A stretch of 64,000 bases of DNA from Zizania palustris (lineage: Eukaryota > Streptophyta > Magnoliopsida > Poales > Poaceae): contig JAAALK010000086.1 of the NCBI GenBank assembly GCA_019279435.1, positions 5,657,589-5,721,588 on the forward strand, read 5' to 3'. Below, piece after piece: positions 11,651-21,944 of this stretch. The position numbers and the translations under genes are program-made. Each line of letters starts with the position of its first letter. Position 1 is the first letter of the stretch. Below the pieces are notes generated by a model. The model was not told the DNA's origin, ran no database searches, and saw only the letters and a list, made by a program, of their open reading frames with translations.

Positions 11651-12000
11651 CAAAAGAAACTATGAGCCTCCAAGAAAAAGAGAAGCGTTCGAACGAAGAG
11701 GGCCAAGCCGACAGCTTCGAGCTCCGAAGGGCAGAGTAGCCGGAGGGGTAGCACTAGATGCCGACAGGGTCTTCGATTTTTCCTAGGCTTGGACCAAAAC
11801 TTTTCTTAATGTAAAAGTATAATGATTTAATCGTGAAATGCTTCGGAAGTACGTTGTGTGGTTCCTATCCTCCGACCCCCCCTTGTGGGTGGTGGAGCCT
11901 TTACTATAAAAAAGGGTGCGCCAGGCACAATGATGCCCCGAACAACCGAATGCTTCGAATTTACACTTACGATTTGTACTTTTTTTGCGTGGATCTTGAC
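11651..12000. other. Decayed tail of the antisense unit and spacer
   Basis: The first 140 bp are the broken basic tail of the preceding ORF. The remainder has partial, diverged matches to the repeat that follows but no gene I can support. Confidence 0.4.
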
Positions 12001-12506
12001 AAAGCCGGAGCATGAAATCCATAGTTTGGCCACCTTCGGCTCTTGTACAGGTATTTCGCGCTCGAAGGCCAAAAATCTGTTTGCTTTTAAAGTCCTTAGA
12101 CTCTTCTACGGATCTTAACAAGCCGGAGCCTGGAATCCGTAGGGTGGCCACCTTCGGCTCTTTTACAGATACTTCGTACCCGGGGGCCGAAAATCTGTTT
12201 CTTTTTAAAGTCCTTAGACTCTTCTACGGATCCTAACAAGCCGGAGCTTGGAATCCGTAGGGTGGCCACCTTCCGCTCTTTTACAGATACTTCGTACCCG
12301 GGGGCCGAAAATCTGTTTGTTTTTAAAGTCCTTAGACTCTTCTACGGATCCTAACAAGCCGGAGCTTGGAATCCGTAGGGTGGCCACCATCGGCTCTTTT
12401 ACAGATACTTCGTACCCAGGGGCCAAAAATCTATTTGTTTTTAAAGTCCTTAGACGCTTCTACGAATCCTAACAAGCCGGAGCCTAGAATCCGTAGGGTG
12501 GCAGCG
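12001..12506. repeat. 118-bp tandem array in B1, about 4.3 copies
   Basis: AAGCCGGAG recurs every 118 bp (12002, 12120, 12238, 12356, 12474). Each unit has inverted arms, CTACGGATCC and GGAATCCGTAG, about 16 bp apart, so it can form a hairpin. The array lies between the convergent antisense gene and pol. Small ORFs here are by-products of the repeat. Confidence 0.9.
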
Positions 12507-12689
12507 AAGCCTCTGAACCTATGGTTCGAAGGCATCTGCCTAGGGTTTGGGAAAAATGCTTGGCTCTACAAGCATCTCCGTCCTCCCGATGCGTCCATCA
12601 GGAGTAAGGGATATTCGAAGAGCAAACAAAATTCGACCCTTATCTTTATTCATAGAAAGGAAAGTCTTACAAGTGATTACAAGGAGCCC
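12507..12689. other. B1 spacer between array and pol 3' end
   Basis: No gene is seen. This is the start of the 3' untranslated region of the minus-strand gag-pol transcript. Confidence 0.4.
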
Positions 12690-15600
12690 CTAAGCGTAAT
12701 AACGCTTAAGGTGCTCCGCATGCCATGCATGCTTCAACTCTTCCCCTTCTAAATTACTTAATTTAAACGATCCTGGGTGCCCTGAGCGTAAGATAACATA
12801 TGGCCCTTCCCATTTGTTTCCTAGCTTCCCTGGAGCTATTACACTTCGCAATACTAGATGACCAGGTTTTAGCTCCTTTAGCTTTATCTTCAGGTCATAC
12901 CATATCTTTGTGTAGTCCTGGTACTTAGCCAGATTGGCGACAGCTCGAAGCCTTGTTTCTTCTGACAAATCCAGCGAAGTGCTCCTGTCAGCTTCGTCTC
13001 CAGGTTGAACTACGCGAAGCGATCCACCTCTGAGCTCCGTAGGAGTCATGGCCTCATCTCCGAACAGCAATCTAAATGGGGTGAAACCTGTGGACCTGGT
13101 TTGAGTGGTTCGAATGGACCACAAGATTTTAGGGAGCTCTTCGACCCACAGCCCCTTGGCCAGACCAACGATCCGGCGATTTAGCCCGGAGAGGATGTTC
13201 CCGTTGGCTCGCTCAACGGCTCCATTGGACTGTGGATGTCGCACCGCAGCGAAGCACAGCTTAATGCCCAGATCTTCACAAAATGTTTGGAAGGTGTCAG
13301 CTTTGAACTGGGTTCCATTATCCACCGTCAATTCTCTTGGTACTCCGAACCTGCATATAATGTTCTGCCAGAAAATTTTTTGCACATTCCTCGATGTGAT
13401 AGCTGTTAATGGCTCCGCTTCAACCCATTTTGAGAAATACTCGATTGCTACTACCGCAAACTTCAAGCCGCCTTTTGCCATTGGGAAAGGGCCTATGAGG
13501 TCCATGCCCCATCTAGCAATTGGCCATACTGGGGCAATAACTTGAAGCTGAGCTGGCAGGCGATGGCTCCATCTGCCCATCCATTGGCAGCCTTGGCATG
13601 TTCGAACCAGTTCCTCTGCATCTCTTACTATAGTTGGCCAATAAAACCATTGCCGAAACATCTTGCCAGCTAGCGCCCGAGGGGCTAAATGACTTCCGCA
13701 CAAGCCTTTGTGGATGCCTCGAAGTATGTCTTGACCTTCGGGCTGGGAGATGCATCGAAGTAGAGGTGAACACACTCCAGCTTTGTATAATACTCCGCCG
13801 ATAAGCTTGTAATTTCGAGCTCTTGCTTGCAACCTTCGGGCTTCTGTACCTTCGAGAGGGTCCATGGTACTTTGCAACATCCTCATAATCGGAGCCCGCC
13901 AATCTGTAACTGGAATGCACAGTACTTCCGAAGAGGGTAACTGAACAGCTGCTGGTTGTGCTAGTTCTTCGTAGAAAGCACCCTCCGGAAGGTCCACCGC
14001 CCCTGCTGCAGCCTTTGCCAGAATATCTGCGAGTTGATTCTCTGCACGAGGGATACTCCGAACTGTAAATCCTCTGAATGCTGCTTCAGCCTTGCGGATT
14101 TCTTCGAGGTATTGTGCTAGATGTGGATTCTTTGCTTGAAAGCTTTTATCAACATGCCCTGCGACGACTTGGGAATCTGTCTTAATCACTATCCTTGCAG
14201 CTCCGAGCGCTTTAGCCTTTCGGAGGCCTAGCAGGATTCCTTCGTACTCGGCGATGTTATTAGTGGTTCTGAAGTTGAGCCTCGCAGAATACATGGCCTT
14301 CTGCCCTGATGGTGATATGATGATGGCCCCTGCTCCGGCACCTGATGCTTGATAAGCTCCGTCTAAAAATATTGTCCATAAACATTTGGAGGGTTCTTCT
14401 GGGGCCCAAATAGCAGATGGAGTCCACTCTGCTACGAAATCGGCTATGATTTGGGATTTAATAGCCGTTCTTGCTGTGAAGGAGATTTCGAACGGTGCTA
14501 GCTCAACAGCCCACTTTCCAATCCTGCCCGTAGAATCTTTGTTTCGGAGCATATCTCCAAGAGGATACGATGTAGGGACGATCAGGTTATGCGCCAAGAA
14601 ATAATGCCTTAGCTTTCGCGAGGCCATTACTAGGGCATAAACAAACTTCTCGAGCTCGGAGTATCTGACTTTAGCTCCAGATAATGCCTCCGACACAAAA
14701 TAAACTGGGTTCTGGACTAGCTTTTCTTTAAGCTCAACTTCCCGAACCAATACTGCGCTCACCGCTGAACTTGTTGCTGCAAGATAAAGGAGTAGTGTTT
14801 CTTTTGGAAGGGGAACGGTCAAAGTTGATAATCTTCCGAGGTATGCCTTTATATCATCGAAGCTCTTCTGGCACTCTGGTGTCCACTGAAAGCTTTTGGA
14901 CCCCTTTAGTGCTTTGAAAATTGGGAGGCTCCGCTCTGCTGACCTGGCTAGGAACCTGCTAAGTGCTGCGAGCCTCCCTGCTAGCTTTTGAACTTGCTTC
15001 AAATTCTCTGGTGGAGCCATCCTTTGTAGTGCGCTTATCTGTGTTGGGCTAGCTTCGATTCCCCTGCTCGAAACTAAGTACCCCAGCAGCTTTCCTGCTT
15101 GTGCCCCGAATATACATTTTTCTGGATTGAGGCGTACTCCACATGCTCGGAGGCTCTCAAATGTTTCAGCTAGGTCTAGGCTATGCTGGTGCTTTTGAGC
15201 ACTTTTTATTACAATATCATCCATATAGGCCTCGACATTCCGGCCTATCTGATGACCTAGGGCCTTTGCTATTAAACGAGAAAAGGTGGCTCCGGCATTC
15301 CGCAAACCAAAAGGCATTCTTACATAACAAAATACTCCGGAAGGAGTTATAAAGCTTGTCTTGGCTTCGTCTTCGCGTTTCAGCCATACTTGATGATATC
15401 CGGAATAAGTGTCGAGGAAACTTAGCAATTCGGAGCCGGCTGTGGAATCTACCAGCTGATCTATTCGGGGCATCGGGTAGGGGTCTCGTGGGCATGCTTT
15501 ATTTAATGAAGTGAAGTCAATACACATGCGCCATTTGTTCGAGTCCTTCTTCCTTACAAAAACAGGGTTAGCCAACCACTCGGTATGGGCTACCTCCCTG

Positions 15601-17486
15601 ATGATGCCAGCTCTTAACAATTTTTCTACTTCGCCTTTGGCGAGGCTTGCTCTTTCTGCTGACAGCTTGCGGAGCCCCTGGCGCACTAGCCTGGCCTTCG
15701 GGTTGATGAGCAGACTATGCTCGATGATGCTTCGATCGACCCCGGTGATGTCTTCGTCGGTCCAAGCAAAGACGTCCAGATTTCTCCTGACGACTTCTTC
15801 TAATGAGGTAGCTATTTCCGGGGATAGCCCCTTGCCGAACTGTACTGGGTACTCTTTGCCATCTTTCGAAATCATTCTTGTCTCAACATCACCCTCCGGG
15901 CTTGGCTTGAGAGAGGGCCCATTCGAAGGGTTCGAGGCCTCCGACACTTCTTCGATGCTTTTCGCCACATTGTGCACTTGCCGGGGGTCCAATGGCTGTC
16001 CGTGGCCATACTCTGTCCTTCGGGCTACAGCTTGGTCTCCTGAAATGGTAAGCACTCCACCTTGCGTGGGCATTTTGAGACAAAGGTAATTATAATGCGC
16101 TATAGCCCCGAACTGGTTTAGCATCCCTCGGCCGAAGATTGAGTTGTAAGCATATGGGGCGTCGACCACGTCGAAGATCACCTCTTCTACTCGGGCCAAA
16201 GGCCCCTCTCCGAAGGCAACCTTGAGGCCTATCTGGCCGAGGGCATCGAGAGGCGGTCCTGAGAACCCTTGAAGTGGCCGGGCTGCTGGAAGCAGATGCT
16301 TCCGGGGTATACACATCTGATCGAAAGCCTGGACGAAGAGTATGTCTGCGGAGCTTCCGCCATCTACTAGGATCCTTCGGACCTCCACTCCTACTATATC
16401 AGCAGAAATGACCAAGGGGTCAACATGGGGGAACATCACCCCCGCGGCATCGCTGGCGGTAAACGAGATGGGCACGTGGGACCACTCTGGCATTGCTTCG
16501 GCGGACCTCGAGGTCCCAATGTGCCCGACCTCTCGGACGTACTCGCGCCGCTGCCTCTTGGACATGCTCCCGAGGGTCCCCCCTCCGGAGATGGGCAGGA
16601 CCACTCGCTTGCCGCGGTCTTGCGGGTCCTCCTGCTTTGGTGGTGGCATAATATTGGTCACCGGTAACCGCATGGGGGCTTCAAGGGCACCGGCTTGGGC
16701 CACAGTTTGCACAGGCTCCGACCGTGCTGATGATGGGGCTTGGTCCGAAGCACCCCGCCCGGTACTTCGCTCAAGGTAGTCGCCCCGAAGGGCCAATACT
16801 GCCTTGCAATCCTTCGTGTCATGGCTCCTATTGTCACCATGCACACAACAGAAAAAACTCTGACGCCTGCCAGGCATCCTTTCTTGAGGCTTTGGCGCCC
16901 CGGCCCTGAAATTCTTCGCCCGCTGGAAATTGGCAGGTGCCCTCGGAGCAGAAGGCGCAATGTTTAGTACCTCCGAACGAAAATACTTCTTTCCCCGCTT
17001 GTGCTCATTGAAGCGGTTGTCTTGAGGAGGCTGTAGGGGAGCGGAAGATTCGGGCTCCTTCTTGACTTCCCAGAGGGTGGACGATGGTGCTTCAGCGCGC
17101 CAAAGACAGCCTTCTTCCGCCTTGGCATACTGTTCGAAGTATGCCATCAGCTGCGCCATAGACGTCACCGGCTTCTGATGGAGTTTGCTGAGGAGGCCGG
17201 GGTTCAGCACTCCTTCGCGGGCGGCGTCGACTACCGAAGAGGTAGACAGTCCCATAATCTGCGACTTGGTGTGGGCGAAGCGCGTGAAGTACTCCCGGAG
17301 TGTTTCTCCCGTCCTCTGTTTCACCTGGAACAAGCTTCCTGTGGACATTGGTGCCACGAAGGTGCCTTGGAAGTTGCTCACAAATTTCTTCTTTAGCTGC
17401 TCCCAAGAGCTGATTGATCCTGGCTTCAGAGACCAGAACCATCGGAGCGCCACGCCTTCAAGAGCGAGGGGGAAGCATTTTGCCAT
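12690..17486 (-). CDS. pol: B1 Gag (C-terminal part)-Pol polyprotein, Tat lineage, 1598 codons
   Basis: One long open frame. In order: end of the retrotransposon gag domain (WEQLKKKFVSNF, residues about 28-75), a zinc-knuckle-like CVHG..H..DC segment (about 208-223), aspartic protease with Asp375 in VDGGSSAD, reverse transcriptase with YMDD at residues 754-757, RNase H, a second RNase H-like domain (LDGAYQASGAGAG) typical of Tat elements, and integrase with an HHCC zinc finger (HKGLCGSH..., CQGC) and a DDE core at Asp1329, Asp1389 and Glu1425, giving the exact DD35E spacing. The C-terminus has the usual basic GKLGNKWEGPYVI region. The catalytic residues look intact. The ATG at 17486 is only the first in frame; the true N-terminus is gag at 18040, cut off by a frame break at 17498-17509. 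Confidence 0.93.
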   Translation of the reverse strand: MAKCFPLALEGVALRWFWSLKPGSISSWEQLKKKFVSNFQGTFVAPMSTGSLFQVKQRTGETLREYFTRFAHTKSQIMGLSTSSVVDAAREGVLNPGLLSKLHQKPVTSMAQLMAYFEQYAKAEEGCLWRAEAPSSTLWEVKKEPESSAPLQPPQDNRFNEHKRGKKYFRSEVLNIAPSAPRAPANFQRAKNFRAGAPKPQERMPGRRQSFFCCVHGDNRSHDTKDCKAVLALRGDYLERSTGRGASDQAPSSARSEPVQTVAQAGALEAPMRLPVTNIMPPPKQEDPQDRGKRVVLPISGGGTLGSMSKRQRREYVREVGHIGTSRSAEAMPEWSHVPISFTASDAAGVMFPHVDPLVISADIVGVEVRRILVDGGSSADILFVQAFDQMCIPRKHLLPAARPLQGFSGPPLDALGQIGLKVAFGEGPLARVEEVIFDVVDAPYAYNSIFGRGMLNQFGAIAHYNYLCLKMPTQGGVLTISGDQAVARRTEYGHGQPLDPRQVHNVAKSIEEVSEASNPSNGPSLKPSPEGDVETRMISKDGKEYPVQFGKGLSPEIATSLEEVVRRNLDVFAWTDEDITGVDRSIIEHSLLINPKARLVRQGLRKLSAERASLAKGEVEKLLRAGIIREVAHTEWLANPVFVRKKDSNKWRMCIDFTSLNKACPRDPYPMPRIDQLVDSTAGSELLSFLDTYSGYHQVWLKREDEAKTSFITPSGVFCYVRMPFGLRNAGATFSRLIAKALGHQIGRNVEAYMDDIVIKSAQKHQHSLDLAETFESLRACGVRLNPEKCIFGAQAGKLLGYLVSSRGIEASPTQISALQRMAPPENLKQVQKLAGRLAALSRFLARSAERSLPIFKALKGSKSFQWTPECQKSFDDIKAYLGRLSTLTVPLPKETLLLYLAATSSAVSAVLVREVELKEKLVQNPVYFVSEALSGAKVRYSELEKFVYALVMASRKLRHYFLAHNLIVPTSYPLGDMLRNKDSTGRIGKWAVELAPFEISFTARTAIKSQIIADFVAEWTPSAIWAPEEPSKCLWTIFLDGAYQASGAGAGAIIISPSGQKAMYSARLNFRTTNNIAEYEGILLGLRKAKALGAARIVIKTDSQVVAGHVDKSFQAKNPHLAQYLEEIRKAEAAFRGFTVRSIPRAENQLADILAKAAAGAVDLPEGAFYEELAQPAAVQLPSSEVLCIPVTDWRAPIMRMLQSTMDPLEGTEARRLQARARNYKLIGGVLYKAGVCSPLLRCISQPEGQDILRGIHKGLCGSHLAPRALAGKMFRQWFYWPTIVRDAEELVRTCQGCQWMGRWSHRLPAQLQVIAPVWPIARWGMDLIGPFPMAKGGLKFAVVAIEYFSKWVEAEPLTAITSRNVQKIFWQNIICRFGVPRELTVDNGTQFKADTFQTFCEDLGIKLCFAAVRHPQSNGAVERANGNILSGLNRRIVGLAKGLWVEELPKILWSIRTTQTRSTGFTPFRLLFGDEAMTPTELRGGSLRVVQPGDEADRSTSLDLSEETRLRAVANLAKYQDYTKIWYDLKIKLKELKPGHLVLRSVIAPGKLGNKWEGPYVILRSGHPGSFKLSNLEGEELKHAWHAEHLKRYYA

Positions 17487-18040
17487 AGTGCTTCACACCC
17501 CCCCCCCCCGCTTGCTTCTATTGCCAGGGCATATGAGCGGGCGAACTCTCTGGGGTCCGACCCCCCAGAGTACTTGTGTAACTTCGAAGCCTTGAACCTG
17601 GGATCAAAGGGGACTCTTTGCAAGTCCGGGTGTAATGGGGACTCCTCATCGAAAGATGCGTTTTCGGCTTCTTCCGGGACTTGGACAACTTCTGAGAGGT
17701 TGTGAGCACCACCGTCTTGAGGTCCTTCAGGAGTCTCGGTGGAGGCTTGGGTGCGGAGGCGATCGGTAGCCTCCTGCCTCCACCTAGCTACTTCCTCCTG
17801 AAGCCTGGCTAATTGAGTAGCTTCGGTTCTAGGAAGGCCTTCGCCTTCTTCTGAAGGTAGCTCCGGGTCTTGGGAACTGATGTAATCAGTCTGAAGCACC
17901 GTAGGAGGAGCTCTAGAACCCCTGGGTACTCGACGCCCAGCGGCCTCGGTGGGAATCACTGGAGTAGACGAGGGTCCGGCTCCTGTGGTTCGAGGGGACC
18001 TTCGGAGAGGACCCGAAGTTTGACTCCGCTTCGGAGGCAT
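17426..18040 (-). pseudogene. gag: B1 gag N-terminal part, frame broken
   Basis: ATG at 18040 begins MPPKRSQTSG and follows the PBS by about 190 bp. The N-terminal region is basic then acidic, with a helical segment (LARLQEEVARWRQEATDRL) and the start of the capsid fold (DPREFARSYALAIEASG). The correct frame is lost at the 12-C run; downstream of it this frame soon stops, while the gag continuation is in the frame of the 1598-codon ORF. The B2 copy begins MPPKRSKATV at 47353. Confidence 0.85.
17498..17509. other. 12-C homopolymer at the gag frame break
   Basis: An uninterrupted run of 12 C sits where gag changes frame. B2 has no such run at the matching place (36288-36305). It could be a replication or sequencing indel. 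Confidence 0.85.
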
Positions 18041-18226
18041 AGCTAGCCACGAAGAGTTCTTGGAGACGGAGGACTTCGAACGACTCGGGAAGTCGAGAGA
18101 AGGCCTTCGGGCTGCACTAAGAAGCCTTTAACTGAAGGGTGCGCGGAATCCTGAAACTCCGAGGCTCCCTCCGTAAGTGGTCTTCGAGGTGCAGTCAGCA
18201 GCAGAGAACACGCTTCTAGAACTATA

Positions 18227-18245
18227 TCCCCACGGACGGCGCCAA
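18227..18245 (-). other. B1 primer binding site
   Basis: On the minus strand the bases after the 5' LTR read TTGGCGCCGTCCGTGGGGA, the TGGCGCCGT-type tRNA complement common in plant Tat/Athila gypsy elements. B2 has a one-base variant. Confidence 0.75.
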
Positions 18246-18246
18246 C

Positions 18247-18740
18247 TGTTGGCACAAAAGTTGCACCAACAGGTTCTCTGAGATCAAGAACGAACAAACC
18301 AAGAGTTTGTGCTTTAGGGCTGCCTCGAACCTCCTAGTCGGATAATAGTTCGAGTAGTCCGAGCAGGTGTATTGAATAATTTGTCCCGGGATCCCTTTTA
18401 CAGGGTACAGAGGGGGTATGTATAAGTAAAAATGCGTTAAGAAAAGACCTAATTACCCTTAACTTACAACCGACATAGTGAGAACTATTCGGTTCTAGGA
18501 ACAGGGTTATGGAGGGCAAAACATTATAAGGTAGATAGATAAGCCAAACGTCTTATCACTCTTGTCCTCAGACTTCGGGGCCTTTGCCTTCCGTTTGGAG
18601 GGGTCATCGGGGCTTCACATCGCTGCACCCTTCGGCTTGACGCCTCTACCTCCGAACGACTGCTCCCTAGCTTCGGAGCTCTTCTCAACTCCTGGAGTAT
18701 TAATCTTTAAGTCCTGGAAATGGAGTAATTTCCCCCAACA
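18247..18740 (-). repeat. B1 right LTR (5' LTR of the element)
   Basis: It starts TGTTGGCAC and ends CCCCCAACA against the TSD AATAT. Its minus-strand TATA region reads TATACATA where the left LTR has TATAAATA, which may weaken the element's own promoter. Confidence 0.92.
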
Positions 18741-18745
18741 AATAT

Positions 18746-19089
18746 GGAGTTGTGCTTTCTTCCATAGAGGTTGAGTATGTAGCTGCTGCTCACAGTTGGT
18801 TTGGATGATTTCCACTTTGAAAAATTTTGGGTTGTCTTTCCCTGCCTGAGTGCCTTTGTTTTGTGATAGCACCAACGCGATTAGTGTAAGGAAAAACCCA
18901 TGTCTTCATTCGAAAACCAAACATATTGATGTGCACTTTCACTTCTTGAGGGATCAATATGAGAAAGGTGTCATTGACCTTGTTCATGTTGATACCCATC
19001 ATCAGTTAGCTAACATTCTTACCAAACCCCTAGATCAGTCTACGTTTGAGCGTTTGCGAGGGGATTTGACAGTTGTGTATCCTTTTTAG
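18746..19089 (+). pseudogene. pol: Copia A RNase H, C-terminal half
   Basis: It continues the RNase H cut at 7236: VEYVAAA (about 18765), a broken stretch near 18800-18850, then CDSTNAISV-type residues, KTKHIDVHFHFLRDQ (about 18910), and the ending ILTKPLD (about 19018) before a TAG at 19087. At least one frameshift and a stop (TGA, about 18806) are present. Confidence 0.9.
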
Positions 19090-20487
19090 GATATTTTTGA
19101 GTCTTTTCTTTATTCTTTACTCTTTTGTTTGAATTTTTTATGTGAGTTCATATCATACACATTCATATATCACACTTTGAGCTTGCTTCTGTTATATGAT
19201 TAAACTGCTTTACTTGTTCTTGCTAGTATATGCCTTAGAATACATGTCGATGATCATGCTTTGCTTCAGTTCACATGATATATTTGGTATCTGTCATATG
19301 CATGGATTTTATGCTTTAAAATTGAAAAATGATCACCATTGCTTCTGGTAACTAGCATGTGTAGGCTGAATGCTTTTGTTATCTTTTACATGCCTGGTAG
19401 CTAAGTCCTTCACTTAGATACAGATATGTAACTTGGATATCTATATGCTTTAACATGGAAAATATGCTGTAAAATGATAAAAATCATAAAAATGAAAAAT
19501 TCAAGCCTTTTATGCTTAAATGAAAAGATCCAGGTGAGTTTGTTGTGTCGCATTGCATTGTTCTGGACTGCTTATCATAGCACTTTGGTATGAACTAGGA
19601 CATTGTAATGTATGCCAAGACTAATGTCTTAAGCTTCTGATGGTCCTGTTCTGGCCTAGACTTGACTTGGTCGGTTAGCATACGGTTGACATGCAAATAA
19701 CCCCTGGAAAAATGAAAAAGGAAAAGAAAAAGCCTGAAATTAAAAAAATAACAAGTTTGTTGAAGCTCTTAAGTTTTGGATCATGCCTATCTTGGTAGAT
19801 ATTAGCTAGCTTTTGTACTTCATGCTTTACCTTGCCTGTTAACTACAAAATTTGGTGATGCTTTTCTTTGCTAAAATCTGAAAACGTGTGCTAATGACTT
19901 TCTTTGGATATTTTCTATTGCACTGATCATGCCATGTGTCTTAGACATTATTTTGAGCTATACTTGTTAGATTTTGTAATTGCAGTTAATCATATCTGAG
20001 AAGCATGCTTTTTACACTCCACTTGCGCCCTAGTTGCATTCATTGCATATTTTGAGGGGAGCTACATTTCAAGGGGAGTTTTAGTTTGTGTCTCTTTTGA
20101 GAGCATTTCGTCTCACTTGATGAGTCTAGTTGTCAACAAAGGGGAGAAATTTTGGGTTACTTTGATGTTTTAGAAGAGTTTAGGGGAGTTTTGGCTTTCT
20201 CTGGGATTAGTTTCAGGGGGAGTTTTATACTCTTTTTTTTCCTTTACTCTTTGGATATCCTTGGTGATATTTCAGAGATTGCACTCATTTGAATTTTTTG
20301 TTGATTTCTTTTCTGTTTAACCATAATCACCATTTTTTTGGCTTTTGTTCTACTTTTGGTCATTAAGGTTAAACTGTGTATTTTATTTACTTCTTTCTAT
20401 TCTCTTGTGTTTTGTTTTTCGTGTTTCCACATGTTTTGCAGGTTACAAAGAGCGTTGATGAAGAGGGTGTTGACAATGCACTCATTA
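19090..20487 (+). other. Copia A spacer between RNase H and 3' LTR
   Basis: About 1.4 kb of T-rich sequence without a supported ORF. SIRE-type elements have a comparable region that sometimes holds an env-like ORF; none is visible here. Copia E has a 1.2-kb region in the same place. Confidence 0.6.
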
Positions 20488-20496
20488 AGGGGGAGA
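20487..20496 (+). other. Copia A polypurine tract
   Basis: AAGGGGGAGA directly before the 3' LTR is the plus-strand primer site and matches the tract of copia E. Confidence 0.85.
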
Positions 20497-20497
20497 T

Positions 20498-21944
20498 TGA
20501 GGAGCCATGTTGAAGATCATGGGCCTCATGGCTCCAGAAGTGATGAGTGATTGTCAACGAAAGTCAAAGAGAGAGACAAAGAGGAGATGGGACCTGTCGT
20601 GTCTTGGGCCATGTGTGACTCAGGTACACGGGCGGCAAGCGAATGCCGGGCAGAGGGGCCGCGGAGTCGAGCCAGCCCAATCCGAGTACATGGGCCAGTA
20701 ACGACAGGGGATCTGCTGGTCTATTGACCAGGTTTGACCCAGGTAAACGGGCAGCGAGCAATTACCAAGCTGAGGGAGCCGCAGAATCAGACCGGCCCAA
20801 TCCGGGTACCCGGTGCGAAGACAGCGGATGCTTTGTCGGTTTCGACGTAAAACAGACGCATCTATCTAGACTACCCATCGGCGATTCGACAGTCCTGAAG
20901 CGAAGCCGTAGCTGCTACGAAAGCTCCACATGAGGACAATCTACCTTTAATTAGGATTTTACTGTTTTGCCCTTTGGGCTCGCGTCTGTATTTCAGAGTC
21001 TGTACCCTAGGGGTATTTGGGTCATTTCCAGTTTTTAAATTGCCTATAAAAGGCCATGTATACCCTAAGGTTTCACAAACTCATCCACTTTCAAATCTGA
21101 GTTCACTTTACCAAAATTCCAGAATTTGCTCTTGTTCTTCCACTGTTTTTCCTTTTCCTAGGATTCTTCGCTGCCTAGTGAGTTTTCTCCGCCTTCATTC
21201 ACTGTTTCGGTTCTGGAGCAAGCAACTAGCACCGCATCTCGCATCCATCTTCTCACGCGTACAATGTCCCGCACTACGATGACTTTCGGCTACGCCTGTT
21301 GCACAGCGAGGGAGCAACGCGCATGAACCTGGCAGCGCGCTCGGAGTGAAGGGCCTCCAGACTGGTTCGCTCGTGCACAGTGAAGATGCAAGGAGCTTCG
21401 GACGAAGGCAGCTCTAGGTACAGGAAGGCAATGCTTCGTCACACATGGCTTCTGGAAGGATCTATTTCAGTGCCCTCGAGCAATCAGTGCATGCCAGGTG
21501 TTTGACTGAATGCACATGAGAATAGGAGATAACAATAGAACAATAAACTCTTTCTTCCTCGATTATCGTGCACTGTTGTTTATCTCTGAATATTTTGGAA
21601 TAGATTAATTAACTTCAAGCAATTTTTATTTACTGTATTTATTTGGTCAAAATTAAATGCGTTAAATACTATGCTTATTTCATATCTATCAGAATAGCTG
21701 TGAATTGTGTACGTTTTCTCTGCACTTGATGATTTGCATGTTTAGTACGTGAATGTTGGTTGATCTGCCTTTAAACATTGTGGTGGTGTCTTTTAATTAG
21801 GACACCAGTCGTTTTATTAGGCTAGATTATTTTAGTTCTGCTTATTGTCTGTTGAGGTGCGTTAGTTATTGGGAGAAAGCCAATGATTCGAAAGAATTTT
21901 TAGACGCCCATTCACCTCCTCTGGTCGCTACTCTCGGTCCTACA
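20498..21944 (+). repeat. Copia A 3' LTR
   Basis: It matches 359-1702 end to end. TATAAAA lies at 21045-21051. It is longer than the 5' LTR because of an extra tandem segment near 20622-20810. Confidence 0.88.
20622..20810 (+). repeat. Tandem duplication inside copia A 3' LTR
   Basis: A segment of about 70 bp starting CAGGTACACGGG and running to ATCCGAGTAC recurs diverged about 118 bp later (CAGGTAAACGGG ... ATCCGGGTAC). The 5' LTR has one copy. Confidence 0.7.

Larger units (their letters stand above)
7242..18740 (-). mobile_element. Tat-lineage Ty3/gypsy retrotransposon B1 (RIRE2/Retand-like), nearly full coding
   Basis: An 11.5-kb element, coding on the minus strand, with 494/495-bp LTRs, a 5-bp TSD, a PBS next to the right LTR, gag, a long pol with a second (aRNH-type) RNase H before integrase, and a spliced gene on the opposite strand near the 3' LTR. 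The aRNH and the antisense gene are hallmarks of the Tat clade. By eye the LTRs differ at roughly 16-17 sites, so insertion is fairly recent on the plant scale. Visible lesions are a frame break at a 12-C run between gag and pol, and breaks in the antisense gene. Confidence 0.92.
359..21944 (+). mobile_element. Copia A, SIRE-like LTR retrotransposon, decayed, with nested Tat element B1
   Basis: A complete but inactive Ty1/copia element: LTR, Met-tRNA type primer binding site, gag with two zinc knuckles, protease, integrase, reverse transcriptase, RNase H, about 1.4 kb of non-coding spacer, polypurine tract, LTR. Long LTRs (1344 and 1447 bp), the second knuckle just upstream of protease, and the spacer after RNase H point to the SIRE/Maximus lineage. 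The RNase H region is split by B1 at 7242-18740; removing B1 leaves about 10.1 kb, normal for this lineage. Every coding region has frameshifts or stops. No TSD is recognisable. Confidence 0.85.

Noticed and set aside
12001..12506. CRISPR-like or coding repeat array (several ORFs of 74-128 codons)
   Set aside because: Units are 118 bp head-to-tail without unique spacers, lie in a eukaryotic retrotransposon, and the ORFs are copies of one repeat frame.
19090..20487. env-like ORF after RNase H in SIRE-like elements A and E
   Set aside because: No open frame of useful length and no transmembrane-like segment in either spacer (also 56469-57630).
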